From: Thalassovita sp.
GTDB lineage: Bacteria; Pseudomonadota; Alphaproteobacteria; Rhodobacterales; Rhodobacteraceae
DNA length: 64,000 bases
Direction of reading: 5' to 3'
NCBI GenBank assembly: GCA_029212905.1
Contig: JARGPB010000006.1
Location: 150,324 to 214,323 of the forward strand
In this document: piece after piece, positions 25,959 to 34,984 of the stretch
Numbering within the stretch: the first letter of the stretch is position 1
Layout of the letters: each line of letters opens with the position of its first letter
Program-made: the position numbers and the translations under genes
Notes under the pieces: model-generated
The model's input: only the letters and a program-made list of their open reading frames with translations
Told to the model about the DNA's origin: nothing
Database searches by the model: none

Positions 25959-27065
25959 ATGACCAACCCATCGCTTCTTATTTTGCCCGGTGACGGGATC
26001 GGCCCCGAAGTCATGGCCGAAGTGCGCAAAGTTATTGATTGGTATGGTGCCAAGCGCGACATGAAAATCGACGTCCAAGAGGGTCTGGTCGGGGGCGCCA
26101 GCTATGACGCGCACGGCACCCCGCTGACCGACGAAACCATGGAGCTGGCACAGTCGGTTGATGCCGTTCTGCTGGGCGCTGTGGGTGGCCCCAAATACGA
26201 CAATCTGGATTTCAGCGTAAAGCCCGAGCGCGGCCTGCTGCGCCTGCGCAAGGAAATGGACCTGTTCTCGAACCTGCGTCCGGCGCAGTGCTTTGACGCG
26301 CTGGCCGATTTCTCGTCGCTGAAAAAGGACGTTGTTGCCGGTCTGGACATCATGATCGTGCGCGAGCTGACCTCGGGCATCTATTTCGGCGAGCCGCGCG
26401 GCATCTTCGAAGAGGGCAACGAGCGTGTGGGCATCAACACCCAGCGTTACACCGAATCCGAAATCGCCCGCGTTGCGCGCTCGGCCTTTGAACTGGCCCG
26501 CAAGCGCGGCAACAAGGTCTGCTCGATGGAGAAGGCCAACGTCATGGAATCGGGTATCCTGTGGCGCGATGTTGTCACGGAAATCCACCAGGCCGAATAC
26601 AGCGACGTGGAGCTGTCGCACATGTACGCGGATGCCGGCGCTATGCAGCTGTGCCGCTGGCCCAAACAGTTCGACGTGATCGTCACTGACAACCTGTTCG
26701 GCGATCTGCTGTCGGATGCGGCCGCGATGCTGACCGGGTCGCTGGGCATGCTGCCCTCGGCTAGCCTGGGCGCGCCCATGGCCAACGGTCGCCCCAAGGC
26801 GATGTACGAGCCCGTGCATGGCTCGGCCCCCGACATCGCCGGTCAGGGCAAGGCAAACCCTATCGCCTGCATCCTGTCTTTTGCGATGGCGCTGCGCTAC
26901 TCCTACGATCAGGGCACCGAGGCCGACCGTCTGGAGGCCGCAATCGAAACCGTGCTGGCCCAAGGCGCACGGACCGGCGATCTGCTGGGCCCCGAAGGCG
27001 GTAGCCCCATCAGCACCAGCGAAATGGGTGACGCAATCGTCGCGGCGCTGGACGCCAGCCTGTAA
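25959..27065 (+). CDS. leuB: 3-isopropylmalate dehydrogenase LeuB
   Basis: LeuB oxidises and decarboxylates 3-isopropylmalate with NAD. The start MTNPSLLILPGDGIG is supported by GAAGGAC upstream; the frame from 25905 is an extension. The 368-residue protein shows LRKEMDLFSNLRPA (substrate arginines), EKANVMES, DAAAMLTGSLGMLPSA and EPVHGSAPDIAGQGKANP (NAD loop). It is separated from leuCD by four genes. Confidence 0.97.
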   Translation: MTNPSLLILPGDGIGPEVMAEVRKVIDWYGAKRDMKIDVQEGLVGGASYDAHGTPLTDETMELAQSVDAVLLGAVGGPKYDNLDFSVKPERGLLRLRKEMDLFSNLRPAQCFDALADFSSLKKDVVAGLDIMIVRELTSGIYFGEPRGIFEEGNERVGINTQRYTESEIARVARSAFELARKRGNKVCSMEKANVMESGILWRDVVTEIHQAEYSDVELSHMYADAGAMQLCRWPKQFDVIVTDNLFGDLLSDAAAMLTGSLGMLPSASLGAPMANGRPKAMYEPVHGSAPDIAGQGKANPIACILSFAMALRYSYDQGTEADRLEAAIETVLAQGARTGDLLGPEGGSPISTSEMGDAIVAALDASL

Positions 27066-28667
27066 TCAACTTTCGGGATCGGACCTGTTGGTCCGGTCCC
27101 GTTTGACAGGGTCGGCAGCCTGATCATATTCGCCGATCCGCTGCACATGATGCAGCACCCGTTGCAGCCAACGCATTGCGTCCGTGTGCTGGAACACATC
27201 CTTGACCCCATACAGCCCAGCATGTTCGCCCAGCAGCATCCCGCGCCGGTGCACTTTGGCGCGTTTATTCAGCAGCGATTCCAGACGTGCGAGGCGATCA
27301 GTTTCCAGTGTCTCTAGGCCGTTTTCGGATGCGCGCCGCAGGATCTCGGTCAGGATCAGCGCGGGGCGGCGCAAGGCTTTGTCCTTGGCCAAAACCGGGA
27401 AGTTGGCGGTTTTCTGTGCCCTTTGTGCCAGTCGCCGCAGATGATCAACCTCGTGTAGCAGCGCCGAATAGGCGGCGGGATCATGGTCGCGGGTCGCTCC
27501 GATCCTGGCCAGATAGCCGCTCAGCTCTTCCAGTGCGGGGGGCAAGGACTGACTAAGCGTCGAGAGCGCTCTGTAGTCGGGCGTGGGGTTTGTCGCCCTT
27601 ATCATGGCGCTGAACAGTCTTTCACCCAGTTGCCGGGTGGCTGCATGTGCGGCCATCAAAGCGGTTGAGCTGTCTTTCAGCAATGCAGGGTCCAGTCGGA
27701 GGATGTCTGCGCCCTCGGCGTCCGGCACACATTTGCGGACAAACGACACCAATTGCGCAGTAAAGGGCAGGAAGAGCAGCGTACCGAGCAGATTGAAGCC
27801 GGTATGAAACACCAAAAGGGCCGTTAGAGGGCCCGCGGCTACTGCGACCCCTTCCAGTGGTCCACGGACAAGCCACAGCAACGGCAGCGCCAGCCCAGCC
27901 GTCACCAGATTAAACGCAAGATTAGCCACTGCAGCCTGCCGCATGACGCGCGAGCCTCCCAAAGAGGCCAGAATCGCGGTGAAAGTCGTGCCGATATTCA
28001 TACCCACCACCATCATCGCGGCCTGCAAGACCGAAATCGCCCCTGACGACAGCAATACCAGCGCCAGTGCCACCGCCGCGCTGGAGGACTGGATTAGCAC
28101 GGTGACCGCCAGTCCGATCAGCACCAACAGCACGCTGCCCCAGATCCCGTCGTTGGGAATCATTTCCGGTGTCAGGAAGCCCGTGGCGTCGCCAACCCCG
28201 TCCTGCATCATCTCGAGTCCGATCAGAAGCAGGCTTAGCCCGGCCAGCAGGCGCCCTACGCGTTCGATGGTGCCTTGGCCCAACAGCATGGCCAGCGCCG
28301 AAGGGAGCAGCGCAACCATGGCAACGGTGCCCAAGGCCAGCTTGAAGCCCAGCAAAGTCACCAGCCATCCGGTTGCCGTGGTGCCGATGTTCGCGCCCAG
28401 CAAAATGCCGACGGCCTGGTGTAGGGTCAGCAGCCCGGCTCCGACGAAACCTACGGTCATGACTGTGGTTGCGCTGGAAGATTGGATGACGGCTGTTACG
28501 CCAGCCCCGGTTGCGACGCCGCGCAACGGAGACGTGGTGACCCGCGCCAACAGCTGACGCAATTGTCCGCCAGCCATCGCCCTCAGCGCGGCTGTCATGG
28601 TTTCCATGCCCAAGAGGAACATGCCAATGCCGCCAAGCGCAGCCAGAATGTCGGTTGGTTGTGTCAT
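27066..28667 (-). CDS. Na/Pi cotransporter (PNaS) family protein
   Basis: The 533-residue membrane protein has the two inverted QSSSA motifs of the family: VIQSSSATTVMTVGFVGAG (about 60-78) and LIQSSSAAVALALVL (about 190-204), each in a glycine-rich helical repeat. Residues 340-533 form a soluble PhoU-like helical domain. Members import phosphate with sodium or act on phosphate efflux. Start and stop are normal. The stop adjoins the leuB stop without a gap on the opposite strand. Confidence 0.88.
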   Translation of the reverse strand: MTQPTDILAALGGIGMFLLGMETMTAALRAMAGGQLRQLLARVTTSPLRGVATGAGVTAVIQSSSATTVMTVGFVGAGLLTLHQAVGILLGANIGTTATGWLVTLLGFKLALGTVAMVALLPSALAMLLGQGTIERVGRLLAGLSLLLIGLEMMQDGVGDATGFLTPEMIPNDGIWGSVLLVLIGLAVTVLIQSSSAAVALALVLLSSGAISVLQAAMMVVGMNIGTTFTAILASLGGSRVMRQAAVANLAFNLVTAGLALPLLWLVRGPLEGVAVAAGPLTALLVFHTGFNLLGTLLFLPFTAQLVSFVRKCVPDAEGADILRLDPALLKDSSTALMAAHAATRQLGERLFSAMIRATNPTPDYRALSTLSQSLPPALEELSGYLARIGATRDHDPAAYSALLHEVDHLRRLAQRAQKTANFPVLAKDKALRRPALILTEILRRASENGLETLETDRLARLESLLNKRAKVHRRGMLLGEHAGLYGVKDVFQHTDAMRWLQRVLHHVQRIGEYDQAADPVKRDRTNRSDPES

Positions 28668-28745
28668 GCTGATTCCGCCTAGAACATGGGGCTTTCGGGC
28701 CGTTGAAACAAGCAGCGTGATTCCACGAAAATTCCGCTTTATCTA

Positions 28746-28773
28746 CTTGCAAATGCTGGGTCCCAAGTATAAT
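28746..28773 (+). promoter_or_regulatory. tRNA-Pro promoter
   Basis: A perfect TATAAT (28768-28773) lies 15 bases before the tRNA, with CTTGCA 16 bases upstream of it as a likely -35 element. Confidence 0.5.
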
Positions 28774-28788
28774 CGGCTTTCTCACAGT

Positions 28789-28865
28789 CGGAGTGTAGCT
28801 CAGCCTGGTAGAGCACTGTCTTCGGGAGGCAGGGGCCGGAGGTTCGAATCCTCTCACTCCGACCA
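28789..28865 (+). tRNA. tRNA-Pro (anticodon CGG)
   Basis: The 77-base gene folds as a cloverleaf: acceptor CGGAGTG/CACTCCG, D-arm GCTCAGCCTGGTAGAGC, anticodon stem CTGTC/GGCAG with loop TTCGGGA (CGG), T-arm GGAGGTTCGAATCCTC, discriminator A and encoded CCA. Confidence 0.97.
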
Positions 28866-28982
28866 ATAAAACAAGGCCCTGTCGTATCTCCCGAAAATCA
28901 ACCGTACAGATATACGCAACACGCCCCGAGCGTGGATCTATAGGATTTGATCCACGGATTGCGCTGGTTGGTGTCTGCGCCG

Positions 28983-29894
28983 TCAGCCTTCCCAGACCGT
29001 CTTGAGTACATTGAAAGAGGCGTTGATATTGGGGTCCTCAAGACGGGCGCGAAGCGCGACAAAGCTGAGAGGTGTCTGGATCTGAATGCCGTCAACAACC
29101 GTTAGCCCACGTGTTTGGCGCTGTTCCAGCGCGGTTGCTTCTTGGCAGAGGCTTAACCCAACACCGGACTTGACCATCGCCAGCATGACGGGTTCTTGAT
29201 CCACCTGTGCGACCGTGTTTTGCGCAGATCCGTGAGCCGCGAAAAGCCGGTCCAAGACCCGTGAATGTACAGAATCCGGTGGTGTGCCGATCCAAGGAAG
29301 TTCCGCCAACGCAGCCATATCCCGCCCGTCGATCAAGCGGTCCCATCCTGTGGGCGCGACGATGCGATAGGTGATCTTTGTCAGCTCCATCCGGTGAATC
29401 AAGTCGGGCTGGTCCTGTATTTCAGGCAGATCAAGCTCGCCCAGAAAGTACCCCACGTCGATTTCATTGCCCAACAGGCGGGTGATGACCTGGCCGCTCA
29501 TGCCGTGGCTGAATTCGGTCTGGAGTTCGGGGTAGCTATCCACCAACGCGGCCAGGAATTGCCCAAGGCGCAGAAAGTCTGGATCGACGATCGTGCCGAT
29601 TTTCAATGTCCCCCTGATCTGTCCTGCACTTTGCCGGGCGCTGCGGTGAAATTCAGACATGCTGGCCAGGACGCTTTCGGCCTTGGGGAAGAGCGCTGCC
29701 CCCGCTGGGGTAATTCGCAATCCCGTCGGCGTACGTGTGAACAGCGTGATCCCCGTCTCAGAGCTCAGGCGCTTGATTTGATGGCTGACGGCTGGTTGCG
29801 TCAGGTTCAACACCTTCGCAGCGCGTGAAACACTGCCTTCCCGCGCGACGGTCACGAAGGCTAAAAGAGTGTTAATATTGGAAAATCTCTCCAT
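28983..29894 (-). CDS. LysR-family transcriptional regulator
   Basis: The 303-residue protein starts MERFSNINTLLAFVTVAREGSVSRAAKVLNLTQPAVSHQIKRL, a clear winged HTH (residues 5-62), followed by the effector domain. It is divergent from the GMC oxidoreductase at 30083. Inverted repeats over its own start and in the intergenic region suggest autoregulation and control of the oxidoreductase. Confidence 0.92.
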   Translation of the reverse strand: MERFSNINTLLAFVTVAREGSVSRAAKVLNLTQPAVSHQIKRLSSETGITLFTRTPTGLRITPAGAALFPKAESVLASMSEFHRSARQSAGQIRGTLKIGTIVDPDFLRLGQFLAALVDSYPELQTEFSHGMSGQVITRLLGNEIDVGYFLGELDLPEIQDQPDLIHRMELTKITYRIVAPTGWDRLIDGRDMAALAELPWIGTPPDSVHSRVLDRLFAAHGSAQNTVAQVDQEPVMLAMVKSGVGLSLCQEATALEQRQTRGLTVVDGIQIQTPLSFVALRARLEDPNINASFNVLKTVWEG

Positions 29895-29925
29895 ATAAAA
29901 AACTCTAATATAGGTCTGAGAGATT
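29884..29925. promoter_or_regulatory. Inverted repeat over the LysR start
   Basis: AATCTCTC (29884-29891) and GAGAGATT (29918-29925) flank the LysR start codon, with an AT-rich spacer. A second palindrome, AACACGTGTT, lies at 29967-29976 nearer the oxidoreductase. Both are candidate operators. Confidence 0.4.
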
Positions 29926-30000
29926 CGTCATTAGCTTTGTCGTGTGGTGTTTCGTAAATGTCAGACAACACGTGTTCTGGGAGGAAACACGTCAGGAGCG

Positions 30001-30069
30001 ATGACAGACGCAGTTAAACAGCTGCCTGCAAGGTTCCGACCCCTCCCAAAGCGCAGAACATTGCAGTGA
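30001..30069 (+). other. Possible 22-codon upstream frame before the GMC oxidoreductase
   Basis: ATG at 30001, preceded by CAGGAGCG, encodes a 22-residue basic peptide (MTDAVKQLPARFRPLPKRRT and LQ) ending with TGA 13 bases before the oxidoreductase start. It has a better ribosome site than the main gene (GTGGGGCACCC). Functional significance is untested. Confidence 0.3.
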
Positions 30070-30082
30070 AAGTGGGGCACCC

Positions 30083-31759
30083 ATGGCGGCAAAAGCACAG
30101 AATCCTGACCAGTTTGATTATGTTGTCGTGGGGGCGGGGTCGGCTGGGTGTCTGGTGGCGAACCGACTGAGCGCAGACCCTAAGAACCGCGTTCTGCTTT
30201 TGGAGGCCGGCAAGGCCGATACTTATCCGTGGATTCATATCCCTGTTGGGTATCTGTATTGCATTGGCAATCCGCGCACGGACTGGATGTACAAAACTCA
30301 GCCGGACAAAGGGTTGAACGGTCGCAGTTTGCTGTATCCTCGGGGGAAGGCGCTGGGTGGCTGCTCTTCGATCAACGGAATGATCTACATGCGTGGTCAG
30401 GCGCGCGACTATGATAACTGGGCCCAACTGACCGGCGAGGACGCCTGGAGCTGGGAAAGCTCGCTGAATGATTTCAAAGCACACGAGGACCATTATAGGC
30501 TGGATGATGGCGCTGACCCGGTGACGGGGAACAATAGCCGTTTTTCGGATATGCATGGTCATGGCGGCGAATGGCGCGTCGAAAGTCAGCGCCTGCGCTG
30601 GGATGTGCTGGACAGTTTTGCTGACGCTGCGGTGCAGGCTGGGATCGACAAAACGGATGATTTCAATAGCGGCGACAATGCGGGCGTTGGATATTTTGAC
30701 GTCAACCAACGGTCGGGTTGGCGCTGGAATACCTCCAAGGCGTTTTTGCGCCCGGCTAAGTCCCGTCCGAATCTGGTGGTCTGGACTGAAGCCCAAGTTC
30801 AAAAACTGACGTTCGAGCAGGGAGCAGACGGTCAGCAGCGGTGCTCGGGGGCGGTTGTCAGCCGTGCTGGGGAAACGGTGACGGTCGCTGCAACAGGCGA
30901 GGTGATCCTGTCGGCGGGAGCGGTGAACTCGCCTCAGATTTTGCAGTTGTCTGGGATTGGCCCGGCGGGTCTGCTGAATTCTCACGGTATTGATGTCGTG
31001 CTGGACGCGCCCTCTGTCGGTGAAAACTTACAGGACCATTTGCAGATTCGCGCGGTGTTCAAGGTGAAGGGAACAAAGACCCTGAATACGCTTGCGAATT
31101 CGTTGTTTGGCAAGGCGAAGATCGGGTTGGAGTATATGCTAAAGCGCTCGGGACCGATGAGCATGTCCCCCAGCCAGCTGGGCGCGTTCACTCGGTCAGA
31201 TCCGGGCCGTGCCCATGCCAACCTTGAATACCATGTGCAGCCGTTGAGTCTGGAGGCGTTTGGCGAGGATCTGCATGATTTTCCTGCGATGACGGTCAGC
31301 GTGTGCAACCTGAACCCTACAAGTCGCGGAAACATCCGTATCGGGTCGCCCGATTTCAGGGAGCCGCCCCTTATTTCGCCAAACTATCTGGATACGGATG
31401 AGGACCGAAAGATTGCTGCCAATAGCCTCTGGCAGGTGCGAGAGATCATGGCTCAGCCCGCAATGCAGGCCTATGAGCCCGAAGAGTTCAAACCTGGCAT
31501 CCAGTATCAAAGCGACGATGAACTGGCCCGGTTGGCCGGAGACATCGCCAGCACGATTTTTCATCCCACAGGAACGATCAAAATGGGGCGTCTGGATGAT
31601 CCCTCTGCCGTTCTGGACCCGCATTTGCGGCTCAAGGGAATCACGGGTTTGCGTGTCGTAGATGCCAGCGTCATGCCTGAGATCACGAGCGGAAACACGA
31701 ACGCTCCGACACTGATGATCGCCGAGAAAGCTGCGGGCTGGATTCTGTCAGGAGAGTGA
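30083..31759 (+). CDS. GMC-family FAD oxidoreductase (choline/alcohol dehydrogenase-like)
   Basis: The 558-residue protein has the FAD-binding motif YVVVGAGSAGCLVANRLS (residues 12-29), GMC signature 1 in PRGKALGGCSSINGMIYMRG (about 87-106), signature 2 near GAVNSPQILQLSGIGP, and the C-terminal catalytic region STIFHPTGTIKMG with NTNAPTLMIAEKAA. Alcohol or polyol oxidation to aldehyde is likely; the substrate is not readable, and it is too generic to call BetA. Divergent LysR suggests inducible expression. Confidence 0.88.
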   Translation: MAAKAQNPDQFDYVVVGAGSAGCLVANRLSADPKNRVLLLEAGKADTYPWIHIPVGYLYCIGNPRTDWMYKTQPDKGLNGRSLLYPRGKALGGCSSINGMIYMRGQARDYDNWAQLTGEDAWSWESSLNDFKAHEDHYRLDDGADPVTGNNSRFSDMHGHGGEWRVESQRLRWDVLDSFADAAVQAGIDKTDDFNSGDNAGVGYFDVNQRSGWRWNTSKAFLRPAKSRPNLVVWTEAQVQKLTFEQGADGQQRCSGAVVSRAGETVTVAATGEVILSAGAVNSPQILQLSGIGPAGLLNSHGIDVVLDAPSVGENLQDHLQIRAVFKVKGTKTLNTLANSLFGKAKIGLEYMLKRSGPMSMSPSQLGAFTRSDPGRAHANLEYHVQPLSLEAFGEDLHDFPAMTVSVCNLNPTSRGNIRIGSPDFREPPLISPNYLDTDEDRKIAANSLWQVREIMAQPAMQAYEPEEFKPGIQYQSDDELARLAGDIASTIFHPTGTIKMGRLDDPSAVLDPHLRLKGITGLRVVDASVMPEITSGNTNAPTLMIAEKAAGWILSGE

Positions 31760-31871
31760 TCCGCAGTCAGCGAGAGAGCTATGTTCCACGCACGGCAGAT
31801 ATATGTCCGTGGGACTGGTTTCGCATGTCTGCTGACGAAGTGATATCAGGTAAACTCTCGTCCTGTGCGGC

Positions 31872-31914
31872 CCCTCGGAACCATATGGTTCTAACGAGGG
31901 TATAGTGGTTACCA
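31872..31914. repeat. Two hairpins 3' of tRNA-Lys
   Basis: CCCTCG and CGAGGG enclose the perfect palindrome GAACCATATGGTTC, and AGTGG-TTA-CCACT lies next to it. On the minus strand they follow tRNA-Lys by about 20-60 bases and have no T tract. They could be processing or termination structures. Confidence 0.35.
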
Positions 31915-31935
31915 CTTGTTCCAGATCGGATGAAG

Positions 31936-32011
31936 TGGTGAGCCGTGTAGGATTCGAACCTACGACCCACTGATTAAAAGTCAGTTGCTCTACCAACTGA
32001 GCTAACGGCCC
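31936..32011 (-). tRNA. tRNA-Lys (anticodon TTT)
   Basis: The 76-base gene has acceptor GGGCCGT/ACGGCTC, D-arm GCTCAGTTGGTAGAGC, anticodon stem ACTGA/TCAGT with loop CTTTTAA (TTT), T-arm GTAGGTTCGAATCCTAC, discriminator A and encoded CCA. Confidence 0.97.
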
Positions 32012-32024
32012 ACTGTGGAGGCAG

Positions 32025-32053
32025 CTTCTAGAAAGAGCGGCCCATAGGGTCAA
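32025..32053 (-). promoter_or_regulatory. tRNA-Lys promoter
   Basis: On the minus strand TTGACC, 17 bases, TAGAAG. The -10 element ends 14 bases before the tRNA, consistent with a start a few bases upstream of it. Confidence 0.6.
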
Positions 32054-32185
32054 CCCCGAAACGCAGAGTTTGTGAAAGTTTTTCCAAACAGGTCCGAATG
32101 CGGCAGAACAGATTGCATCAACGCCTTGGTAACAATCTTGGGGCGGAGTCTGGAAACAAGAGGGAATCGAGCGTATATCGGCGCG

Positions 32186-33016
32186 ATGGAAAACACAGCG
32201 CCACATAACCTGCCGTTTATGAAGATGCATGGGCTGGGCAACGATTTCGTCGTTGTCGATGCGCGTATGCGCGACGTGCCTTTGCCTGCTGATCTGGTGG
32301 TGGCGATTGCGGATCGTCACAAGGGTGTCGGTTATGACCAACTGGCCGTAATCCAAAATGGCGCGGGCGATGCGCATCTGGTGTTTTACAACGCTGACGG
32401 TTCGACTTCGGCGGCGTGCGGGAATGCCACGCGTTGCATTGCGCGCTATCTGTTCAATGAGACCGGCAAAGACAGCCTTCACCTGACCACGGATCGCGGT
32501 GATCTGTATGCAGTGGACGCGGGCGACGGGCTGACTTCGGTCAACATGGGTCAGCCGCAATTGCTGTGGAGCGAGGTGCCGCTGGCGCAGGAAATGGACA
32601 CGCTGGAGCTGCCAATCGACGGCGCACCGACGGCCACGGGCATGGGCAATCCGCATTGCACCTTCTTTGTGGACGACGCCGCGGCTGTGGATCTGGAAAC
32701 ACGCGGCGCCGAGATCGAGCACCACCCTTTGTACCCCGAGCGCACCAATGTGCAGTTCGCCAGTGTTATCGGCCCTGATCACCTGCGCATGCGCGTGTGG
32801 GAGCGGGGTGTGGGGGTCACTCTGGCCTCGGGCTCGTCGTCTTGCGCGACGGCTGTGGCGGCGGCGCGCCGCGGGCTGACCGGGCGCAAGGTGCGGATTG
32901 ACCTGGACGGGGGCACCATCTGGGTCGACTGGCGCGAGGATGGCGTCTGGATGACCGGTGCGACGATGCATGTGTTTACAGCACAGCTGACGCCCGAGTT
33001 TCTGGCTTCGATATGA
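32186..33016 (+). CDS. dapF: Diaminopimelate epimerase DapF
   Basis: DapF converts L,L- to meso-diaminopimelate. The start MENTAPHNLPFMKMHGLGNDF is preferred over a frame from 32072 whose extra residues are not family-like. The catalytic Cys pair is visible in ACGNATRC (about residue 77) and ASGSSSCATAV (about 217). The 276-residue length is standard. Its stop overlaps the mtaB start (ATGA), so the two genes are coupled. Confidence 0.97.
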   Translation: MENTAPHNLPFMKMHGLGNDFVVVDARMRDVPLPADLVVAIADRHKGVGYDQLAVIQNGAGDAHLVFYNADGSTSAACGNATRCIARYLFNETGKDSLHLTTDRGDLYAVDAGDGLTSVNMGQPQLLWSEVPLAQEMDTLELPIDGAPTATGMGNPHCTFFVDDAAAVDLETRGAEIEHHPLYPERTNVQFASVIGPDHLRMRVWERGVGVTLASGSSSCATAVAAARRGLTGRKVRIDLDGGTIWVDWREDGVWMTGATMHVFTAQLTPEFLASI

Positions 33017-34272
33017 CCGCGAAACCCCCTGTTTTCACCACGCTCGGGTGCCGTTTGAACGCGTACGAGACCGAGGCGATGAAGGATCTGGCTCAGCAGG
33101 CCGGGATCCAGGGCGCCGTGGTGGTGAACACCTGCGCCGTTACCTCCGAGGCGGTGCGCAAGGCGCGTCAGGAAATCCGCAAGCTGCGCCGCGAAAACCC
33201 GGATGCCAAGCTGATCGTCACCGGCTGCGCCGCCCAAACCGAGCCCGAGACCTTTGCCAACATGGCCGAGGTCGACGTGGTGATCGGTAACAGTGAAAAG
33301 ATGCAGCCTGAAACGTGGCAGGCCATGGGCCCCGATTTCATCGGTCAGACCGAGCGTGTTCAAGTTGATGACATCATGTCCGTCACCGAAACGGCGGGGC
33401 ACCTGATTGACGGGTTCGGCACCCGCAGCCGCGCCTATGTGCAGGTTCAGAATGGTTGTGATCATCGCTGTACGTTCTGCATTATCCCCTATGGCCGGGG
33501 AAACTCGCGCTCCGTGCCCGCCGGTGTGGTTGTCGAACAGATCAAACGGCTGGTCGATAAAGGCTTTAACGAGGTGGTGCTGACCGGGGTCGATCTGACC
33601 TCGTGGGGCGCTGATTTGCCAGCCGAGCCCAAGCTGGGCGATCTGGTCATGCGCATCCTGAAGCTGGTGCCGGATTTGCAGCGCCTGCGGATCAGTTCGA
33701 TCGATTCGATCGAGGTGGATGAAAACCTGATGCAGGCCATCGCGACCGAGCCGCGCTTGATGCCGCATCTACATCTGTCCCTGCAACATGGCGATGATTT
33801 GATCCTGAAACGGATGAAGCGCCGACACCTGCGGGATGACGCCATTCGCTTTGCCCAAGAGGCGATCAAGCTGCGTCCCGATATGACATTTGGCGCTGAT
33901 ATCATCGCTGGGTTCCCCACGGAAACCGACGCGCATTTCGAAAATTCGCTGAAGCTGGTCGAAGAATGCCAGCTGACCTGGCTGCACGTATTCCCTTACA
34001 GCCCCCGCCCCGGCACGCCCGCCGCGCGGATGCCTCAGGTGGATGGGCGACTGATCAAGGCGCGGGCTGCGGCGCTGCGGTCCTTGGGCGCGCAACGTGT
34101 AGACGTGCACTTGGCGGTCCAGATCGGCCAGCATCACAAAATCCTGATGGAAAACCCGCGCATGGGCCGAACCGAACAGTTCGCCGAAGTTCATTTCAGC
34201 AGCGATCAGGTCGAAGGCTCAATTGTCGACGCCGTGATTGCGGGCCGCGACGGGGATCATTTGCTGGTATAG
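33013..34272 (+). CDS. mtaB: tRNA t6A37 methylthiotransferase MtaB
   Basis: MtaB adds a methylthio group to t6A37 in tRNA. The 419-residue protein has the N-terminal UPF0004 domain (TLGCRLNAYETEAMK; cysteines in VVNTCAVT and TGCAAQT), the radical-SAM motif NGCDHRCTFCIIPYGRG (about 145-161), and a C-terminal TRAM-like region. The pattern CRLNAYE distinguishes MtaB from MiaB. It overlaps dapF by four bases. Confidence 0.93.
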   Translation: MTAKPPVFTTLGCRLNAYETEAMKDLAQQAGIQGAVVVNTCAVTSEAVRKARQEIRKLRRENPDAKLIVTGCAAQTEPETFANMAEVDVVIGNSEKMQPETWQAMGPDFIGQTERVQVDDIMSVTETAGHLIDGFGTRSRAYVQVQNGCDHRCTFCIIPYGRGNSRSVPAGVVVEQIKRLVDKGFNEVVLTGVDLTSWGADLPAEPKLGDLVMRILKLVPDLQRLRISSIDSIEVDENLMQAIATEPRLMPHLHLSLQHGDDLILKRMKRRHLRDDAIRFAQEAIKLRPDMTFGADIIAGFPTETDAHFENSLKLVEECQLTWLHVFPYSPRPGTPAARMPQVDGRLIKARAAALRSLGAQRVDVHLAVQIGQHHKILMENPRMGRTEQFAEVHFSSDQVEGSIVDAVIAGRDGDHLLV

Positions 34273-34303
34273 CTTGCCCCGTGGCACCCCAAGGAGATTC
34301 GCG

Positions 34304-34927
34304 ATGCACCCCAACCCCGCCTTTCGATATGTTGCTCAGGATCAAAATCTGAAGTTCGCCGCAGAGCGCGGTTTCGGGATGCTGGCAATTGCCGGGACGG
34401 ATGGGATGCCTTTGCTGGCTCACATTCCCTTTGTTTTGGATCAGGGGCGGGTGTTGTTCCACTTGGTGCGCTCGAATCCCATAGCACGACGTCTGAAAGA
34501 GCCAGTGCCCGCAAAGCTGGCGATTCAGGGACCACATTCCTATATTTCGCCAGATTGGTATGGGGTCGACGATCAGGTGCCCACATGGAACTATGTTTCT
34601 GTTCATCTGGAAGGGCAGGCAGAGCTATTGCCTCAGGATCAGCTACGCGACATCCTTGATCGTCTTTCGGATCGGTTTGAGCATGTACTGTCGCCTAAAC
34701 CTGTCTGGAAAACTGCAAAGATGCCTTCGGAATTGTTGGACCGGATGATGCGCCAGATTGTGCCCTGTGCCCTGTCCATCGAAGATGTCCAAGGCACCTG
34801 GAAACTGGCGCAAAACAAGCCTGACGCGGCCCGACAGGGGGCTGCTGAAGGTGTCGCGGCGCATGGAATTGGTTCCGAGCTACAGGAACTGGCCGCCCTA
34901 ATGGCTGATCCGCCCGTTCAGGATTGA
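34304..34927 (+). CDS. PaiB-like FMN-binding protein
   Basis: The start MHPNPAFRYVAQDQN is chosen for the AAGGAG seven bases upstream. The 207-residue product has the PaiB/FMN-binding split-barrel blocks: HIPFVLDQGRVLFHLVRSNP, GPHSYISPDWYG, VPTWNYVSVHLEG and a C-terminal WKLAQNKPDAARQGAAEG. Some homologues are transcriptional repressors in Bacillus, but that role is not established here. It follows mtaB by 31 bases. Confidence 0.85.
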   Translation: MHPNPAFRYVAQDQNLKFAAERGFGMLAIAGTDGMPLLAHIPFVLDQGRVLFHLVRSNPIARRLKEPVPAKLAIQGPHSYISPDWYGVDDQVPTWNYVSVHLEGQAELLPQDQLRDILDRLSDRFEHVLSPKPVWKTAKMPSELLDRMMRQIVPCALSIEDVQGTWKLAQNKPDAARQGAAEGVAAHGIGSELQELAALMADPPVQD

Positions 34928-34984
34928 TGGACAGTCCCAGGAACTGCTTCTAGGCTGAATGCCAGAGCTTTGGAGGGATAGATC

